Assembly: GCF_029866485.1 (NCBI RefSeq)
Contig: NZ_CP092332.1
Location: 806,001 to 870,000 of the forward strand
From: Flavobacterium keumense
GTDB lineage: Bacteria > Bacteroidota > Bacteroidia > Flavobacteriales > Flavobacteriaceae
DNA: 64,000 bases
Direction of reading: 5' to 3'
Of the stretch, positions 62,355-64,000 are shown piece after piece. The stretch's first letter is position 1; every line of letters starts with the position of its first letter. Below the pieces are notes generated by a model. That model did not search any database. It was not told the origin of the DNA and was given only the letters and a program-made list of their open reading frames with translations. The translations under genes and the position numbers were made by a program.

Positions 62355-64000
62355 CCTTTGTGGATTGTTTTTTTACGGAATTGTATATGCTTGTGCAGAT
62401 TATTGGGATTGGGACTACGATGGAAATTCAAGTTTTACTCCAGAAACTTTTGTGGATAAATCGTATTCGCCATTATTTTTTTCTAATTATGAATATTTTT
62501 ATGGAATTGGATTTGATACGGAGCATGTTACCCGCTTTAATAATGAGGTTTTAGCTGAATGGACTACGTTTTTAAAAGGAAGCTGTCATCCTAAATGGGT
62601 ACGTTATTTTCTTTTAGAATCCAGTTCAAAAACGGTTAAAGAACTCCGTGTCTATTATGCTACCAATAAAAAAACAACCTTAGTTAACCAATGGGAGAGA
62701 AAAGTAAAATTAAACGATCCAAAAACTAAAAGTTTTATACAGTTTTATATTAGCTAGAAATAAAAGTGCTTCAAAAGCGTTCGAAATTCTATTATACAAT
62801 AAAAATGAAAAAAATATTCAAAATAAATACGAAACAGCGACTGATTCTTTTATGAGAAATAGGTATTGGTTTCAGACAATAAAAGGGTATTATTATAGTC
62901 AAAATCTAGAAAAAGCGAAGGCTTTTTTTGAAAAAACAAAGGGAAAACACCAAAAAAATTGTATTACAGAGTTGGAATACCAATCAAAACAAACAAAAAC
63001 AGTATGCACAATCCATTATTTATTCAGTCAAGTTTTTGATAAATGCCCACCTTTACGAGTAGTTGCTGCTACTTGTTTTCATCCACAAGAACAATCCGAT
63101 TGGACAAGCTTTTGCATGCTTTGGCATGAAAAGCTAGCTTAGAAAAAAATCTACCATTTAAATCCAAAGAGCGAGCATTTACATTATTTATTAACTCGAT
63201 TAATCAATATTCAAGAACGTAAATTGGATTTTGATTTAAATAGGAAAAGCATTTTTGAAATTAAAAATAATTGTAAAACAGCAATTGAAGAAGATGCCTA
63301 TCAATTAATCAACACGATTGCACTGGCAGAGAAAACATCTAAACCGTATTTATAGCATTTAGCAGTGGGTTACCTTCAAACATTGAAAGGCGATTTTGAA
63401 TTAGCTAAGAATAGTTATAAAAAAACAGAAACAAATGCCTTCTACCCTTTTAGCTAAGAATCAACTACGATTATTACGATTTATGAATCAATGGTTTGCT
63501 TTGCAAAACATAACCGTCGAAGATGAGTTAGCTCTTTTGCCAGATTTACAATGGTTATATTTAGAGTGTACTAAAAATGCTCCAAAGGATTTTCGTTTTA
63601 TGAGAGCAGTTTGCAAATTTATATCAACAGCAAAAATTAATATAGTAATGGCAGAATTATTCCAGCCAAAATCAGGATTTTACCAAGTGCCTTCTCAGCT
63701 AGATGAAATCGTTTCTGTCCAAACCAAATAAAACACCATTTGACGTTGGCAACCAAGATATATACTTTTGGCTTATCTGATATTAATGATTTTCAAGCAG
63801 TGGAAGCAACTTTTAAAATAAAATTTCAGAAGCAATCCGTTTTATGGAGCAATCTACTACTTATGGTCATTTTTATGGTAATCCATTCAATGGTAGAATA
63901 CAAGATTGTCATGATTGTGAGCATGCCGAATATCAGAAAGTAAAATATTCAAGGTTAGCATTGCTTCAGATTATGAAAAAGATGCAGGATAATATTGCAC
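62314..64000 (+). pseudogene. Decaying secreted-protein gene, cut by frameshifts and stops, runs off the window
   Basis: The first piece (62314-62757) is a 147-residue ORF with a signal peptide and a CADYWDWDYDGNSSFTPE region. From about 62733 the coding sense moves to another frame (LARNKSASKAFEILLYNK), goes through stops at 63140 (TAG) and 63353 (TAG, where Trp is expected in KPYL*HLAVGYLQ), then shifts again near 63430 (LLAKNQLRLLRFMNQWFALQ), near 63730 and near 63820. It ends in an open frame through STTYGHFYGNPFNGRIQDCHDC. At least four frameshifts and two in-frame stops are needed. Some shifts fall in A runs, so sequencing error could explain part, but the in-frame stops cannot be explained that way. 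Confidence 0.85.

Noticed and set aside
1-64000. CRISPR arrays, tRNA or rRNA genes
   Set aside because: No regularly spaced direct repeats and no tRNA- or rRNA-like sequence were recognised on either strand by eye.

Overview
The window is chromosomal DNA from a member of the Bacteroidota, most likely Flavobacterium or a close flavobacterial relative. The evidence is the AT-rich sequence, the lack of Shine-Dalgarno sites with A-rich leaders instead, and many promoters of the flavobacterial form TTTG-N17-20-TAnnTTTG. Gene families point the same way: an IPExxxVDY protein beside pyk, a TonB receptor with a carboxypeptidase-regulatory-like N-terminal domain, an OlsF-type lipid synthase, a bacterial TDO and an M13 peptidase. 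No rRNA, tRNA, CRISPR array, integrase or transposase gene was seen. About sixty protein genes are supported.

Layout. 0-4.2 kb is metal homeostasis: a ZIP transporter, then feoA-feoB and a 40-residue Cys-rich FeoB partner on the minus strand behind a Fur-like palindrome, then a Sco protein. 4.2-11.9 kb holds an M13 peptidase facing a minus-strand cluster (M28 membrane peptidase, YeeZ-like protein, EamA exporter, AraC/GyrI-like regulator) and a zinc-ribbon protein. 12-23.2 kb is mostly information processing and housekeeping: a short SSB, a CAT-like acetyltransferase, a HAD phosphatase, metG, serS, a DUF805 protein, a TPR protein, a DUF4286 protein, rsmA, mgtE and proC. 23.2-24.8 kb is a small accessory islet between proC and nhaA: a REP-like palindrome, an inverted-repeat-bounded single-gene cassette and a HigBA toxin-antitoxin pair. 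24.8-37.2 kb has nhaA, a 2-hydroxyacid dehydrogenase, a TM2 protein, an OlsF-like acyltransferase, xth, an OmpA-type lipoprotein, a Tas-like aldo/keto reductase, an AsmA-like/GT51 fusion, 5-formyl-THF cyclo-ligase and uvrC. 37.2-50.3 kb has a patatin/BamA-like protein, DUF3108, tryptophan 2,3-dioxygenase, an M23 peptidase, pgi, a TonB receptor, a small membrane protein, an RlpA-like protein, a CYTH protein and dinB. 50.6-56 kb is a BI-1 protein and the minus-strand acpP-fabF-rnc-IPExxxVDY-pyk cluster. 56-61.2 kb is purN, rnhA, a PfkB kinase, purF and a superoxide dismutase. 61.3-64 kb is a lipoprotein followed by a clearly decaying gene that runs off the window.

How the genes work together. 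Iron entry (FeoAB plus the Cys-rich protein) and metal uptake (ZIP, MgtE) are joined by Sco and SOD in metal and redox handling. Several genes serve the cell envelope (GT51, M23, RlpA, OmpA, patatin-BamA, OlsF). purN/purF and the acpP-fabF cluster form classic biosynthetic neighbourhoods.

The most unusual material is between and at the edges of genes. There are several small palindromic repeat families, one of which supplies the start codon and N-terminus of the patatin-like gene. A 0.53-kb cassette has inverted ends that lie inside the 3' end of its own gene. An AsmA-like domain is fused to a peptidoglycan glycosyltransferase. An M23 peptidase has Cys in place of a zinc His. I do not see a clear new defence or mobile system. 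The cassette and the AsmA-GT51 fusion are the best candidates for something under-described.
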